DNA of 64,000 nt from Paraburkholderia sp. GTDB taxonomy: Bacteria > Pseudomonadota > Gammaproteobacteria > Burkholderiales > Burkholderiaceae. Of the stretch, positions 50,718-60,090 are shown piece by piece. A program made the translations under genes and the position numbers. Numbering within the stretch: position 1 is the first letter of the stretch; every line of letters starts with the position of its first letter. The stretch is taken from NCBI RefSeq assembly GCF_024281035.1, contig NZ_JAMXLH010000012.1, positions 20,323 through 84,322 of the forward strand. Direction: 5' to 3'. The notes under the pieces are model-generated. The model worked only from the letters and a program-made list of their open reading frames with translations. It ran no database searches and had not been told where the DNA came from.

Positions 50718-52252
50718 GGGTGAGGCGCAGCGGCGCCTGCGACCGCCTCAGCCGCCTCGGTCGCCTCGGCGGCATGGCCGTGCTCGCGCTGACGATGCTC
50801 GTCTCCGGATGCAATCTCGCGCCCGTCTACCATCCGCCGGGCATGTTGTTGCCGCCGCAATATTCGGGCATGGGACCGTTCGTGAAGGCCGATCCGTCCG
50901 GCCCGCCGGAACAGGGCGCCTGGTGGAAGATTTTCGACGACGCGGAACTCGACACGCTGGAGCGCAAGCTTGACGCATCGAATCCCGATCTGAAAGCGGC
51001 CGTGCAGACGTATGCCCAGGCCCGCTACGAGGTGGCGGCGGCGCATGCGGGGCTGCTGCCCGAGCTGGGCATGAACGCCTTCACGAGCGAGAACCACGAA
51101 TCGGCCCACACGCTGTTCCATAGCGGCACGGGACCTCGCCAGCAGATGTCGAACGGGTACGGGCTCGAAGCCTCGTGGGCGCTCGACTTCTGGGGCGAAG
51201 CCAGCAATCGCGTGCGTGAGGCGCAGAGCGGCGCGCAGCGTGCAGCGGCGCAGCTTGCGCTGGCGCGGCTCAGCCTCGAAACCGAACTCGCAAGCGACTA
51301 CATGGCGATGCGCGGGCTCGATGCCGAGCACGCTGCCTATGGCCGGGCCATCGCGCTCTATCAAAACGCGCTGGAGATCACGCAAACGCGCTACGCGGGG
51401 CGGATTGCGGCAGGGCTCGACGTTGCGCGCGCACAGAACCAGTTGGCTTCCGCGAAGGCCGCCGACACCGAGGTGGTCTCACAGCGCCGCGTGCTCGAAC
51501 ACGCGGTGGCCGTGCTGGCCGGCGAGAACCCGATCGGCTTCCATCTGGCGAGCGAATCGGTCATGCATGTGGCCGTGCCCGTCGTGCCCGTGAGCATGCC
51601 ATCGCTGCTGCTGCAGCGGCGGCCCGACATCGCGGCGGCCGAGCGCCGCATGGCCGCCGCGAATGCCGCAATCGGCATCGCGCGCGCCGCGTTCTATCCG
51701 AACGTTCGGCTGGCCGCGCAGGCGGGCTTCGAGGACACGGCGTGGGGTCTCGCTTCGCTGCCCAACACCCTCTGGGCAGTCGGCGCGTCCGTGATGCTGC
51801 CGCTCTTCGAGGGCGGCCTGCGGCACGCCCAGTTGCAGGCGAGCTGGGCGCGGTTCGCGCAGACGGGCGACCAGTACCGCGCGGTGGTGCTGCAGGCGTT
51901 CCGCGAAGTCGAGGACAACCTTGCGCTGACCGATGGTCTTGCGCAGGAGTCGCAGCAACAGGACGCGGCGCTTGCCGCGGCGAAACAGGTGCAGAAGCTC
52001 GCGCTGACGCTCTACACGGGCGGCATCGACAACTATCTGAACGTGACCGTCGCGCAGATCGCGGCGCTCAACGCGCAGATCGCCACCATCCAGTTGAAGA
52101 CGCGCCGCCTGCAGACCTCGGTTGCGCTGATCGGCGCATTGGGCGGCGGCTGGAGCCGGGCGGACCTGCCGGACGAGGCGCAAACGATGCCGGGCCGCGA
52201 CGATGTTGCCCGCACGCGCGAAGCCGCCGTGGCGGCAGGCGCGCAACTTTAG
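50714..52252 (+). CDS. RND efflux outer-membrane factor, NodT family lipoprotein
   Basis: 512 residues, ATGA-overlapping the adaptor gene. A lipoprotein signal ends in LVSGC (Cys about 33). Two OEP repeats follow (about 85-275 and 300-490), each with long helices and beta strands (WWKIFDDAELDTLERKLDAS; LLLQRRPDIAAAERRMAAAN). It forms the trimeric outer-membrane channel of the pump. It ends the pump operon, 148 bases before the kinase gene. Confidence 0.94.
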   Translation: MRVRRSGACDRLSRLGRLGGMAVLALTMLVSGCNLAPVYHPPGMLLPPQYSGMGPFVKADPSGPPEQGAWWKIFDDAELDTLERKLDASNPDLKAAVQTYAQARYEVAAAHAGLLPELGMNAFTSENHESAHTLFHSGTGPRQQMSNGYGLEASWALDFWGEASNRVREAQSGAQRAAAQLALARLSLETELASDYMAMRGLDAEHAAYGRAIALYQNALEITQTRYAGRIAAGLDVARAQNQLASAKAADTEVVSQRRVLEHAVAVLAGENPIGFHLASESVMHVAVPVVPVSMPSLLLQRRPDIAAAERRMAAANAAIGIARAAFYPNVRLAAQAGFEDTAWGLASLPNTLWAVGASVMLPLFEGGLRHAQLQASWARFAQTGDQYRAVVLQAFREVEDNLALTDGLAQESQQQDAALAAAKQVQKLALTLYTGGIDNYLNVTVAQIAALNAQIATIQLKTRRLQTSVALIGALGGGWSRADLPDEAQTMPGRDDVARTREAAVAAGAQL

Positions 52253-52400
52253 AAACTTAACGCTCTCTTAATGGAAATGATGTCGTTGCGCCGCAGCATG
52301 GAGGCTAAGATCGCTGCTCGTATGGAAGGATGGGCGAGAGGCGGGCTGAAAATGCGTGGGTATCGGACAGGGTCGACGTGTTCACCGGATTGACGCTCGC

Positions 52401-53867
52401 ATGATGAATCTGTCCCGACCGCTGGCCATGCCCGTTGTGCACGCAAGGATTCGCGTCCCTGTTGCCGACCCGCGGCACGAGCGCTGGCGAAGCACCGTGT
52501 TCCGGTGGTTCATCGCCTACGCAGTGATTTTCTCCGTCGCATTCACGGCGCTGCTCGGGCTCATCGAGTATTCCGTCAACGCGGCGATGCAGCGCGAGAC
52601 CGATAGCGGGCTGCGCTGGCAACTGCGCTATTTCGACGGCTACGCGAACGATGATCTCGCGACGTCGATCGACGCGCGCATCCGGCGCCAGCCGCACCAG
52701 CGCAACTACTACGGACTCTTCGCGCCCGACGGCCGCCGGCTCGCGGGCGACCTCCTCAGCGTTCCGCCCGCGCTCGTATTCGAGCGCTTCACCCATCCTC
52801 ACGATCTGGAGCGAGGCAACACACTGTGGTTCGATGTCGGCGCATGGCGCGTGCGCGTGCGGGCGATGGGCGAAGTGCGCGCCGACGGCTCGCGGCTCGT
52901 CGTCGCGCGCACGCTCGACGATGTGCAGCGCGTGCGCGACGAGCTGCTGAAGGCGCTCGTGGTCGGCGGCTGTGCGTGCCTGCTTGGCGGCCTCGTCGTG
53001 GGGCTCTTGCTCAGCGTCCGGCAGATGCGGCGCGTCGCCGATATCCGGCGCGTGACCTCGCGCATCGCGGGCGGCGATCTCGCGCAGCGTCTGCCCGTGA
53101 GCGGGCGGGACGAATTCGACATGCTCGCGCGGCTCGTCAATCAGATGCTCGATGAGATCGAGCGGCTGATGGACGAAGTGAAGGGCGCGTGCGATGTCGT
53201 CGCGCACGACCTGCGCACGCCGCTCGTGCAGTTGAAGCTGCGTCTCGCGACGCTGGCCGAGTCGTTGCCGCACGCGGGCGCGGCCGAATCTGCGAGCGCC
53301 GCGAGCGTGCTGGCGGCTGCGCGCGACGACACCGATGTGATCCTCGGCCGCTTCGCCGCGTTGCTGCGCATCTCGGAGATCGGCTCGCTGCGGCGGCGCC
53401 GCGCGTTTTCATCCGTTGCGCTCGACGTGCTCGTCGCCGAACTGTGCGATCTCTACACGCCGCTCGCGGACGAGCGGCGCATTGCGTTCACGGTCAGCAT
53501 CGAAAACGTCGGGGCTGTCTGGGCCGACCGCGCGCTGCTCTTCGAGGCGTTCACGAACCTGCTCGACAACGCGATCAAGTTCACGCCCGATGGCGGGCAC
53601 GTCGGCGTGCGGCTGCACCAGCTCGAAGCGGGACCGCAATTCTCCGTCGTCGACTCGGGGCCCGGCATTCCCGAAGACGAGCGGCAGTGCGTGCTGACGC
53701 GCTACTACCGCGGCGAGCGCACGCGTCACGTGCCGGGCACGGGGCTCGGGCTCGGCATCGTCACCGCCGTCGTGCGGCTGCATGACTTCCGGCTCTCCAT
53801 CGCGGACGCGGACGGCCCCGCATCGGGCGCGTTCATCCGCGTGGATTGCTGGCCGCACGATTCATGA
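52401..53867 (+). CDS. Sensor histidine kinase of module 1
   Basis: About 488 residues from the ATG at 52401; a GTG at 52356 and an ATG at 52428 are alternatives, and none has a clear ribosome-binding site. Two membrane helices (about 35-60 and 185-210) flank a periplasmic sensor (YGLFAPDGRRLAGDLLSVPP). HAMP, H-box VVAHDLRTPLVQLKLRLA, N-box FTNLLDNAIKFTPDGG and G-box DSGPGIPED are all intact. It probably phosphorylates the regulator at 45582 or the one at 54715. The next gene, 16 bases on, is a phospho-dead regulator. Confidence 0.92.
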   Translation: MMNLSRPLAMPVVHARIRVPVADPRHERWRSTVFRWFIAYAVIFSVAFTALLGLIEYSVNAAMQRETDSGLRWQLRYFDGYANDDLATSIDARIRRQPHQRNYYGLFAPDGRRLAGDLLSVPPALVFERFTHPHDLERGNTLWFDVGAWRVRVRAMGEVRADGSRLVVARTLDDVQRVRDELLKALVVGGCACLLGGLVVGLLLSVRQMRRVADIRRVTSRIAGGDLAQRLPVSGRDEFDMLARLVNQMLDEIERLMDEVKGACDVVAHDLRTPLVQLKLRLATLAESLPHAGAAESASAASVLAAARDDTDVILGRFAALLRISEIGSLRRRRAFSSVALDVLVAELCDLYTPLADERRIAFTVSIENVGAVWADRALLFEAFTNLLDNAIKFTPDGGHVGVRLHQLEAGPQFSVVDSGPGIPEDERQCVLTRYYRGERTRHVPGTGLGLGIVTAVVRLHDFRLSIADADGPASGAFIRVDCWPHDS

Positions 53868-53883
53868 CGGACCCGGCCCACCG

Positions 53884-54555
53884 ATGAGAATCCTGTTGAG
53901 CTGCGCGTCCGACGCGGAGCGGGTCTATCTTTGCAAGGCGCTGAGCGAAAGCCTGCACAGCGTCGAGGCGACCGACGATCTGCGCTTCGCGCATTACCTC
54001 GCCGCGCAGGAGCGGTTCGACGCGCTCGTGGTCTGCGTGGCAGGCGGACCGTCGCAGACCGATCTCGCAGCGGCGCTGCCGACGCTTGCGCGTCTGCCGG
54101 GCCGGCCTGCGCTCGTCGTCGTGCTGGACGCGGCCTCGCCCGCCGACTGCGCGAGACTGCTGCGCGCCGGGGCCGACGCCTGCTTTGTCGCGCCGTATTC
54201 GGTGATGGAGATCACCGAGCGCATGCGCGCACTCTCGCGCGCCGCGCCGGGCCGCGCGGGGCGCGGCGTGCGCGAAGTCCGCCTCGATCCGGCCACGCGC
54301 GAACTGGTGGAGGGCGCGCAACGGGTCGAGCTGACGCGGCGCGAATATCTCGTCGTCGAATGCCTGCTGCGCGAGGCGAATGCACCGATTGCCCGCGACT
54401 ATCTGATTCGCTATGCCTGGCCCGAGAAGGAGGGCGTGGAGCCGTCGAGCCTGAACCTCGTGGTCCTGAGACTGCGGCGCAAGCTTGGCGCGTGCGGGGT
54501 GCGCACGAGCATCGAAACCGTGAGCCGCTATGGCTACCAGCTTTGCACCGGCTGA
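53884..54555 (+). CDS. OmpR-like regulator with degenerate receiver (module 1)
   Basis: 223 residues from the ATG at 53884. The receiver-like domain (about 1-120) keeps the fold pattern but not the chemistry. Aligned with the regulator at 54715, the acidic pair becomes Ala-Ser, the phospho-acceptor Asp becomes Cys51, the Ser/Thr becomes Val80 and the Lys becomes Ala103. The winged-helix domain (about 135-222) is intact: VELTRREYLVVECLLREANA, SSLNLVVLRLRRKLG and SRYGYQL. It should bind DNA but cannot be phosphorylated in the usual way. It is cotranscribed with the kinase, so it may act as an accessory or constitutive regulator. Confidence 0.88.
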   Translation: MRILLSCASDAERVYLCKALSESLHSVEATDDLRFAHYLAAQERFDALVVCVAGGPSQTDLAAALPTLARLPGRPALVVVLDAASPADCARLLRAGADACFVAPYSVMEITERMRALSRAAPGRAGRGVREVRLDPATRELVEGAQRVELTRREYLVVECLLREANAPIARDYLIRYAWPEKEGVEPSSLNLVVLRLRRKLGACGVRTSIETVSRYGYQLCTG

Positions 54556-54714
54556 GCGCCGCACACTGCGTAGAGGACCGCGCGCCGCTTGCGGGGCTGC
54601 CATCGTAGGGAAAATGAAATTCTTTTCATGAAAATATCGGAAGTACGGCGCAAACGCGCCGGTAAAATTCCCCGCTTCTGAGCGATTCGCGCTCGCTGGC
54701 TGCCGGAGCCCCCC

Positions 54715-55398
54715 ATGAACGAGGTACGCGTGCTGACCGTTGAAGACGACGCCATTACCGCGAACGAAATCATCGGCGAGCTGACTCAGCACGGTTTTCA
54801 GGTTAATTGGGTCGACAACGGCCGTGACGGCATGGCACATGCGCTGAGCGACCAGTACGACGTGATTACGCTCGACCGCATGCTGCCCGGCGTCGACGGC
54901 CTCTCGATCCTGACCGCCATGCGCACGGTCGGCGTGCAGACACCCGTGCTGATGCTGAGCGCGCTCGGCGACGTCGACGAGCGCGTGCGCGGCCTGCGCG
55001 CGGGCGGCGACGACTATCTGACCAAGCCCTTTGATCCCGACGAGCTCACGGCGCGCCTCGAAGTGCTGCTGCGCCGGCGGCAATCCACGGGCGCGACGCC
55101 CGAGACCGTGCTGCACGTGCGCGATCTCGAGATCGATCTCATTTCCAGACGGGTCAGCCGGGGCGGCGAAGACATTGCGCTGCTGCCCACCGAGTTCAAG
55201 GTGCTCGAATTCATGATGCGCCACGCGGGCAAGACCATCACGCGCACGATGCTGTTCGAGGCCGTGTGGGGTTACCACTTCGATCCGGGCACGAATCTGA
55301 TCGATGTCCACATGGGGCGCCTGCGCAAGAAAATCGATCCGCCGGGTGTGGAACCGATGATCCAGACCGTCCGCGGTTCCGGCTACATGCTTGGCTAG
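54715..55398 (+). CDS. OmpR-family response regulator of module 2
   Basis: 227 residues. The receiver is canonical: Glu10-Asp11-Asp12, Asp54 (ITLDRMLP), Ser82 and Lys104 (DDYLTKPF). The winged helix has LPTEFKVLEFMMRHAGKTIT and LIDVHMGRLRKKI. It lies 159 bases after the module-1 pseudo-regulator and 9 bases before its kinase. It is closely similar to the regulator at 45582, consistent with duplication. Confidence 0.95.
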   Translation: MNEVRVLTVEDDAITANEIIGELTQHGFQVNWVDNGRDGMAHALSDQYDVITLDRMLPGVDGLSILTAMRTVGVQTPVLMLSALGDVDERVRGLRAGGDDYLTKPFDPDELTARLEVLLRRRQSTGATPETVLHVRDLEIDLISRRVSRGGEDIALLPTEFKVLEFMMRHAGKTITRTMLFEAVWGYHFDPGTNLIDVHMGRLRKKIDPPGVEPMIQTVRGSGYMLG

Positions 55399-55407
55399 GA
55401 GGACGCA

Positions 55408-56889
55408 GTGAGTCTTTCCACGCCGGAGGCACACGATCCGGCCGGCCACCGCTGGCATACGGCCACGGTGCGCTGGCTCTACGTATTCACCGCGCTGTTC
55501 GGAATCGTGCTGACGCTGCTCGTCGGCGTCATCTCGTGGGTGGCGACGGGCTCGATCGAGCGCGACACCGACGCGATTCTCAACTGGCAGCTCAACTATT
55601 TCGGTTCCGTGCCCGATGGCCAGCTCGCCGGTGTGATCACCTATCGCCTCGAATACGGGCACAGGCATTCGAACTACTACGGGCTCTTCGACAGTGCGGG
55701 CCGGCATATCGCGGGCGACGTTGCCGTGTTGCCGTCGTACGGCGTCACAGACGGCACCGTCCGCACCGGCGTCACGCTCAGGCATACGCTGCTGCTGCTC
55801 GATGGCGTACGCTCGCCGATCGTCCGGTCGATGACGGAGAAGCGGCCGGATGGCCGGCAACTCGTCGTCGCGCGCGACATGACGAGCGTCCTGCTGATCC
55901 GCGAGATCGTGATCCGGTCGCTCATGGCGGGCGGCGGCATTGCGGTGCTGCTCGTCATCGCCAGTTCGCTCGTGCTGGGCGTGCGGCAAATCCGGCGCGT
56001 GTACGAAATGCGCCGCGTGACGCTCTGCATCGCGCAGGGCGACCTCGCGCAGCGCCTGCCCGTTGGCGGCGGCAGCGACGAACTCGACATGCTCGCGCAT
56101 CTGGTGAACCACATGCTCGACGAGATCGAGCGCCTGATGGGCGAGGTCAAGGGCGCCTGCGACGGTATCGCGCACGACCTGCGCACGCCGCTCGCGCGCC
56201 TGCATACCGTGCTCGGGCGCGTCGCCGCGCTCGAATCCGTGCGCACCGACGAAGCGGGCACGGCGCTGGTCGAATGCGCACGCGCGGAGACGGACCGCCT
56301 GCTCGAACGGTTTCGCGCCATGCTGCGGATTTCGGAAATCGGCACGCTGCAGCGTCGCGGCGGTTTCGGGTTCATCGATCTGGCGGAGCTCGTGCAGGAA
56401 CTCGCGGAACTCTACGAGCCGCTCGCCGAAAGCCGCGCGCTGAAGTGGCGCGCACAGATCGATGAGGCCGCACCGATTCACGGCGACCGCGCGCTGCTGT
56501 TCGAGGCGTTCAGCAACCTGATCGACAATGCGATCAAGTTCGCGCCGTGGGGCGGCAGCGTGAGCGTGGCGTTGCGCGCGACGGCGCATGGCGCGGTGGT
56601 CGAGATCGCCGATAACGGTCCCGGCATTCCGGATGTGGAGCGGGCCGCGGTATTGCAGCGCTTTTATCGCGGCAGCGCCGCACGCCAGGTGCCCGGTTCG
56701 GGACTCGGGCTCAGCATGGTCGCGGCGGTGCTGAGGTTGCACGATTTCCGGCTTCGCATCGAAGACGCGAACGGCAAACTGAATGACAGCGCGAACCACA
56801 CTGCAGACGAAAGCGCGGAATCGGGTGCACGCATCAGCGTCGAGTGCTGGCCGGGCGCGCTCGTGGTGAATGAGCCGGGTGCACGATGA
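55408..56889 (+). CDS. Sensor histidine kinase of module 2
   Basis: 493 residues from a GTG at 55408 with a strong AGGAGG site. Architecture equals the module-1 kinase: two membrane helices (about 22-45 and 170-195), a periplasmic sensor (NYYGLFDSAGRHIAGDVAVL), HAMP, H-box GIAHDLRTPLARLH, N-box FSNLIDNAIKFAPWGG and G-box IADNGPGIPD. A 30-residue polar insertion (NDSANHTADESAESG) lies before the last strand. It overlaps the next regulator gene (ATGA). Confidence 0.94.
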   Translation: MSLSTPEAHDPAGHRWHTATVRWLYVFTALFGIVLTLLVGVISWVATGSIERDTDAILNWQLNYFGSVPDGQLAGVITYRLEYGHRHSNYYGLFDSAGRHIAGDVAVLPSYGVTDGTVRTGVTLRHTLLLLDGVRSPIVRSMTEKRPDGRQLVVARDMTSVLLIREIVIRSLMAGGGIAVLLVIASSLVLGVRQIRRVYEMRRVTLCIAQGDLAQRLPVGGGSDELDMLAHLVNHMLDEIERLMGEVKGACDGIAHDLRTPLARLHTVLGRVAALESVRTDEAGTALVECARAETDRLLERFRAMLRISEIGTLQRRGGFGFIDLAELVQELAELYEPLAESRALKWRAQIDEAAPIHGDRALLFEAFSNLIDNAIKFAPWGGSVSVALRATAHGAVVEIADNGPGIPDVERAAVLQRFYRGSAARQVPGSGLGLSMVAAVLRLHDFRLRIEDANGKLNDSANHTADESAESGARISVECWPGALVVNEPGAR

Positions 56890-57572
56890 GGATCCTGTTA
56901 GTGTCGCCGCCACGCACCCAGGGTGCGTGGATTGCCCGTTCGCTTCACGAGCACGCGCATAGCCTCAAGGAAGTGCCCGCTATCGACGACGGTATTTTCT
57001 GGGCAGGCGAGGAAACGTTCGACGCAGCGATTCTGGTTGCTTCGCATGAGCAGCCGATGTCGGCGCTCTGCGGTGCGCTGCCGCGTCTCGCGCACAGCAT
57101 GGCGGGCCGCGCCATCCTGGCCGTGCTCGACCGCCAGGCCGGCTCGCCGGACCGGTCGGCTGCGTTGCGAGCCGGTGCGGACGCCTGCCTCTGCACGCCG
57201 GTTTCGTCGATCGAATTGCACGAGCGATTGATCGCATTCCAGAGGACTGCGCGATATGCGGGCGCGAGTGCGCGTACGGCACAGACGGCTGACGACGCAC
57301 TCGCGAGCCGGATGCTCGACGATGCGCAGCGCGCGGGACTGACGCGCCGCGAATTTCTGCTGCTGAAGTGCTTGCTGCGTCAGGCCAATCACCCTGTCGC
57401 ACGCGACGACATGATTCGTTACGTGTGGTCCGGGCGCGAGGATGTCGATCCGTCGACGATCAACCGCGCGGTTTCGCGGCTGCGGAGCAAGCTCGGGCAG
57501 CGCAGCTGCGTCGCGCGCATCGAGACGATCGCGGGCTACGGCTATCGGCTCCGCACGCACGGCGCGGCCTAA
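56886..57572 (+). CDS. OmpR-like regulator with degenerate receiver (module 2)
   Basis: 228 residues, translationally coupled to the kinase through ATGA. As in its module-1 counterpart, the receiver lost all phosphorylation residues: Pro-Pro instead of the acidic pair, Val51 in place of the phospho-acceptor Asp, Thr104 in place of the Lys. The winged helix is well kept (AGLTRREFLLLKCLLRQANH, STINRAVSRLRSKLG, IAGYGYRL). Its similarity to the 53884 protein in both domains shows that the kinase/pseudo-regulator pair was duplicated as a unit. Confidence 0.88.
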   Translation: MRILLVSPPRTQGAWIARSLHEHAHSLKEVPAIDDGIFWAGEETFDAAILVASHEQPMSALCGALPRLAHSMAGRAILAVLDRQAGSPDRSAALRAGADACLCTPVSSIELHERLIAFQRTARYAGASARTAQTADDALASRMLDDAQRAGLTRREFLLLKCLLRQANHPVARDDMIRYVWSGREDVDPSTINRAVSRLRSKLGQRSCVARIETIAGYGYRLRTHGAA

Positions 57573-57669
57573 CTGCAACATGAGCGCAACATGAGTGCGG
57601 CACGAGCGCGATGGCCGGAATCGCACGACCGGCGCGCGCTCATAGTGCGATTCGTTGTTCAGGAGAGGA

Positions 57670-58596
57670 TCAGGCGGCGTTGCGCAGCCCGTTTGACGCC
57701 TGCGCCGTATCCGTTCTGAAGTACTCGACGGCGAAGTCGATAAAGCTGCGCACCTTCATCGTCAGATAGTTGCGGCCCGGGTACACGATCGAGATCTGCA
57801 GCCGCCCGCCGTTGACGTCATGGCGTTCGAGCACGCGCCGCAGCGCGCCGCTCTCGATATCCTGCTCGACAAGCTTCGCCGGTAATAGCGCGATGCCCAT
57901 GTCCGCCAGCGCCGCCGCGCGCGCCATTGCGTAGTTGCTCGTGGTGAGCGGCCCGTTCACGGTGATGCGCTGGATGTTGCGATCGATGCCGAATTCCCAG
58001 ATGCGCGGCCCGTCCGCGAGCGCGATCAGTTCGTGCGCCGAAAGATCGGATGGCTTCTGAAGCTGGCCATGCGCGGCCAGATAGGCGGGCGAGGCGACCG
58101 CGATTTCCTGCTCCGACGTGAGGCTTCGGCTCACGAGCGAAGCGCTGGCCGGATGCCTGCTGGTCGCGAAGCAGATGTCGTAGCCGCCGTCGATCAGGTT
58201 GATCGGCGCATCGTAGACGGTGACCGCGAAATCGACGCGCGGGTTGCGCTCGCGGTACTCGCGGAACAGGCCCGCCAGATCGCCGCCGGCGAATACGGCA
58301 GGAGCCGCGATGCGCAGCACGCCGATCGGCGCGCGCGTGGCGCGGACGAGATCGGACTCCACTTCGTCGAGCTTCTCGACGACAGCACGGCATCCCTCAA
58401 GATAGAGCTGCCCCGCTTCAGTGAGCGAGATGCTGCGTGTGGAGCGATTCAGGAGCCGCATGCCGAGATGCGCTTCGAGCATGCCGATGCTGCGCGTGAC
58501 CGCCGGCCCCGACATGCCGAGTTGCTTCGCGGTCAGATTGAAACCGCCCAGATCGACAATGCGGATGAACACCCGCATGGCTTGCAGTTGATTCAT
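57670..58596 (-). CDS. LysR-family transcriptional regulator
   Basis: 308 residues. The N-terminal winged helix is typical (FNLTAKQLGMSGPAVTRSIG, residues about 19-38, within the first 60). The remaining part is the periplasmic-binding-like effector domain (GVLRIAAPAVFAGGDLAGLF, DICFATSRHPASASLVSRSL). It is isolated, convergent with the pseudo-regulator gene and transcribed in the same direction as the porin to its right. Target and ligand unknown. Confidence 0.93.
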   Translation of the reverse strand: MNQLQAMRVFIRIVDLGGFNLTAKQLGMSGPAVTRSIGMLEAHLGMRLLNRSTRSISLTEAGQLYLEGCRAVVEKLDEVESDLVRATRAPIGVLRIAAPAVFAGGDLAGLFREYRERNPRVDFAVTVYDAPINLIDGGYDICFATSRHPASASLVSRSLTSEQEIAVASPAYLAAHGQLQKPSDLSAHELIALADGPRIWEFGIDRNIQRITVNGPLTTSNYAMARAAALADMGIALLPAKLVEQDIESGALRRVLERHDVNGGRLQISIVYPGRNYLTMKVRSFIDFAVEYFRTDTAQASNGLRNAA

Positions 58597-58811
58597 TCAC
58601 GATTCCGTTTTGACCCGGGGAGATGCCGCATCGGCTCGTCCGGGTTTTCCGATTTCCAAATACGTGAGCATTATCGAAGCGGCTCGAAGCGCGTTGTTTT
58701 AAGAAGCGCTAGGAAGAAGATGAAACGAAGTTTAGGAAAATAAACGAAGCGCAAAGACGCGCGGGCTGCGGGCAACGCCACAAACGATGTGGAGGCGCAA
58801 AGCGAAGGAGC
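58597..58811. other. Intergenic, LysR upstream region
   Basis: Contains the presumed promoter of the leftward LysR gene. No gene recognised. The porin terminator lies at its right border. Confidence 0.35.
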
Positions 58812-58844
58812 AAAAAAAACGCCGCGGACATGACGTGCGCGGCG
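58812..58844 (-). terminator. Intrinsic terminator of the porin gene
   Basis: CGCCGCG (58820-58826) pairs with CGCGGCG (58838-58844). On the minus strand the stem is followed by eight T residues (58812-58819 as A on the plus strand). It is 70 bases past the porin stop. Confidence 0.85.
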
Positions 58845-58914
58845 GGGCCGAATCCGGCCCGCAGGCCGGAGACAGGGGAGGGGTCGTCGCGAGGCGACGA
58901 CCGGTCAGAACCGG

Positions 58915-60090
58915 TCAGAAGCGGTGGCGGATACCGACCATGACCATGCCCTGGCGGTCGTTGCTCGCGTCGTTGCCGAAGTCGCCCATCGACGCAACAG
59001 CCGTGGACAGGACGCCGCTCGTGTTGAACGTGTTGCCCGAAGCCTTCTGGTAGCCGCCGAGCGCATAGATGTCCGTGCGCTTCGACAGCGAGTAGATCGC
59101 GCCGAGGCTGACCTGGTTGTACGTAACGTCCACGCCGTTGCCGCCGCCCTTCGTGTAGTTGTAGCCGACGCCAACCACCATTGCCGGCAGGAGCTGGTAG
59201 TTCACGTAGGCTTGCCCGGTGTTGAACTCCGTGCGGTTGTTCGAGCCGGACGTTGCAGTCTGGTAATTCTGGTACTGGACGTTGCTGTACGAAATGCCGG
59301 TCGTGACGGGGCCGATCGCGTAGCTGCCTGCCGCACGCACGATCTGCAGCGAGTTGGCCGACACGAAGCCGCCCGAGATGCCCGGGGAGTCGTCGACAAC
59401 GCCGCCGGTCGTCGGGCTCTGGAGGCCGTCGAACGAGGACACGGTGCCGTTGCCGCTCGTCGCGCGGAAATAGCCTGCGGCGAGGCCGATCGGGCCGTTG
59501 TTGTACGACACGGCTGCTGCGTAGGTCTGGCCTGCGCTCATGCTGCCGGCCGCGCCGCCGAAGCCGTACATGGCCGACACCTTGAAGCCCGAGATATCGG
59601 GGCTCATGTACTTGATCGCGTTGCTGGTGCGGAAGCTGTTGTCATAGTTGTCGATGTCGCCAGGCGTGGCGAACGTCGAAGCGAAGACGTCGTCATTCGT
59701 GAGCGGCTGGATCAGATCGATCAGCGGATCGTACTGGCGGCCGAGCGTCACCGTGCCCATGTTGTTCGACTGCAGGCCGACGTAGGCTTGACGGCCGAAC
59801 AGGCGCCCACCCTGGTTCGAATTACCCGTGTTGACGTCAAAACCGCTCTCGATCCGGAAGATCGCGTGCAGGCCGTTGCCGAGATCCTCGTTACCCTTGA
59901 GGCCCCAGAGGTTCGGCGAGACGTTGCCGGCCGACATCTTGACCAGATTGCCCGAGCCGTTGGCGCCCTTGACGTTGCTGAACCAGGCGACGGCGTTGTC
60001 GAGCGTGCCGTAAAGCGTGACGCTGCTTTGCGCATGAGCGGCGGTGGCGAAAGTCGCCAGCGCTGCGGTTGCGATCAGGAGTTTTTTCAT
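58915..60090 (-). CDS. Gram-negative general porin (OmpC/porin_4 family)
   Basis: 391 residues from the ATG at 60090 (MKKLLIATAALATFATAAHA signal peptide, cleaved before QSSVTLYG). The mature barrel shows the trimeric porin pattern: VTLYGTLDNAVAWFSNVKGA, NMGTVTLGRQYDPLIDL, ISGFKVSAMYGFGGAAGSMS, and terminal VGIRHRF with Phe at the end. It forms a diffusion pore in the outer membrane. It has its own terminator. It resembles the porin portion of the 41.2-42.4 kb chimera. Confidence 0.95.
   Translation of the reverse strand: MKKLLIATAALATFATAAHAQSSVTLYGTLDNAVAWFSNVKGANGSGNLVKMSAGNVSPNLWGLKGNEDLGNGLHAIFRIESGFDVNTGNSNQGGRLFGRQAYVGLQSNNMGTVTLGRQYDPLIDLIQPLTNDDVFASTFATPGDIDNYDNSFRTSNAIKYMSPDISGFKVSAMYGFGGAAGSMSAGQTYAAAVSYNNGPIGLAAGYFRATSGNGTVSSFDGLQSPTTGGVVDDSPGISGGFVSANSLQIVRAAGSYAIGPVTTGISYSNVQYQNYQTATSGSNNRTEFNTGQAYVNYQLLPAMVVGVGYNYTKGGGNGVDVTYNQVSLGAIYSLSKRTDIYALGGYQKASGNTFNTSGVLSTAVASMGDFGNDASNDRQGMVMVGIRHRF

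Noticed and set aside
53833..56913. An open frame of about 1026 codons on the minus strand across the kinase/regulator genes
   Set aside because: No domain, poor composition, and it is opposite four well-supported genes.
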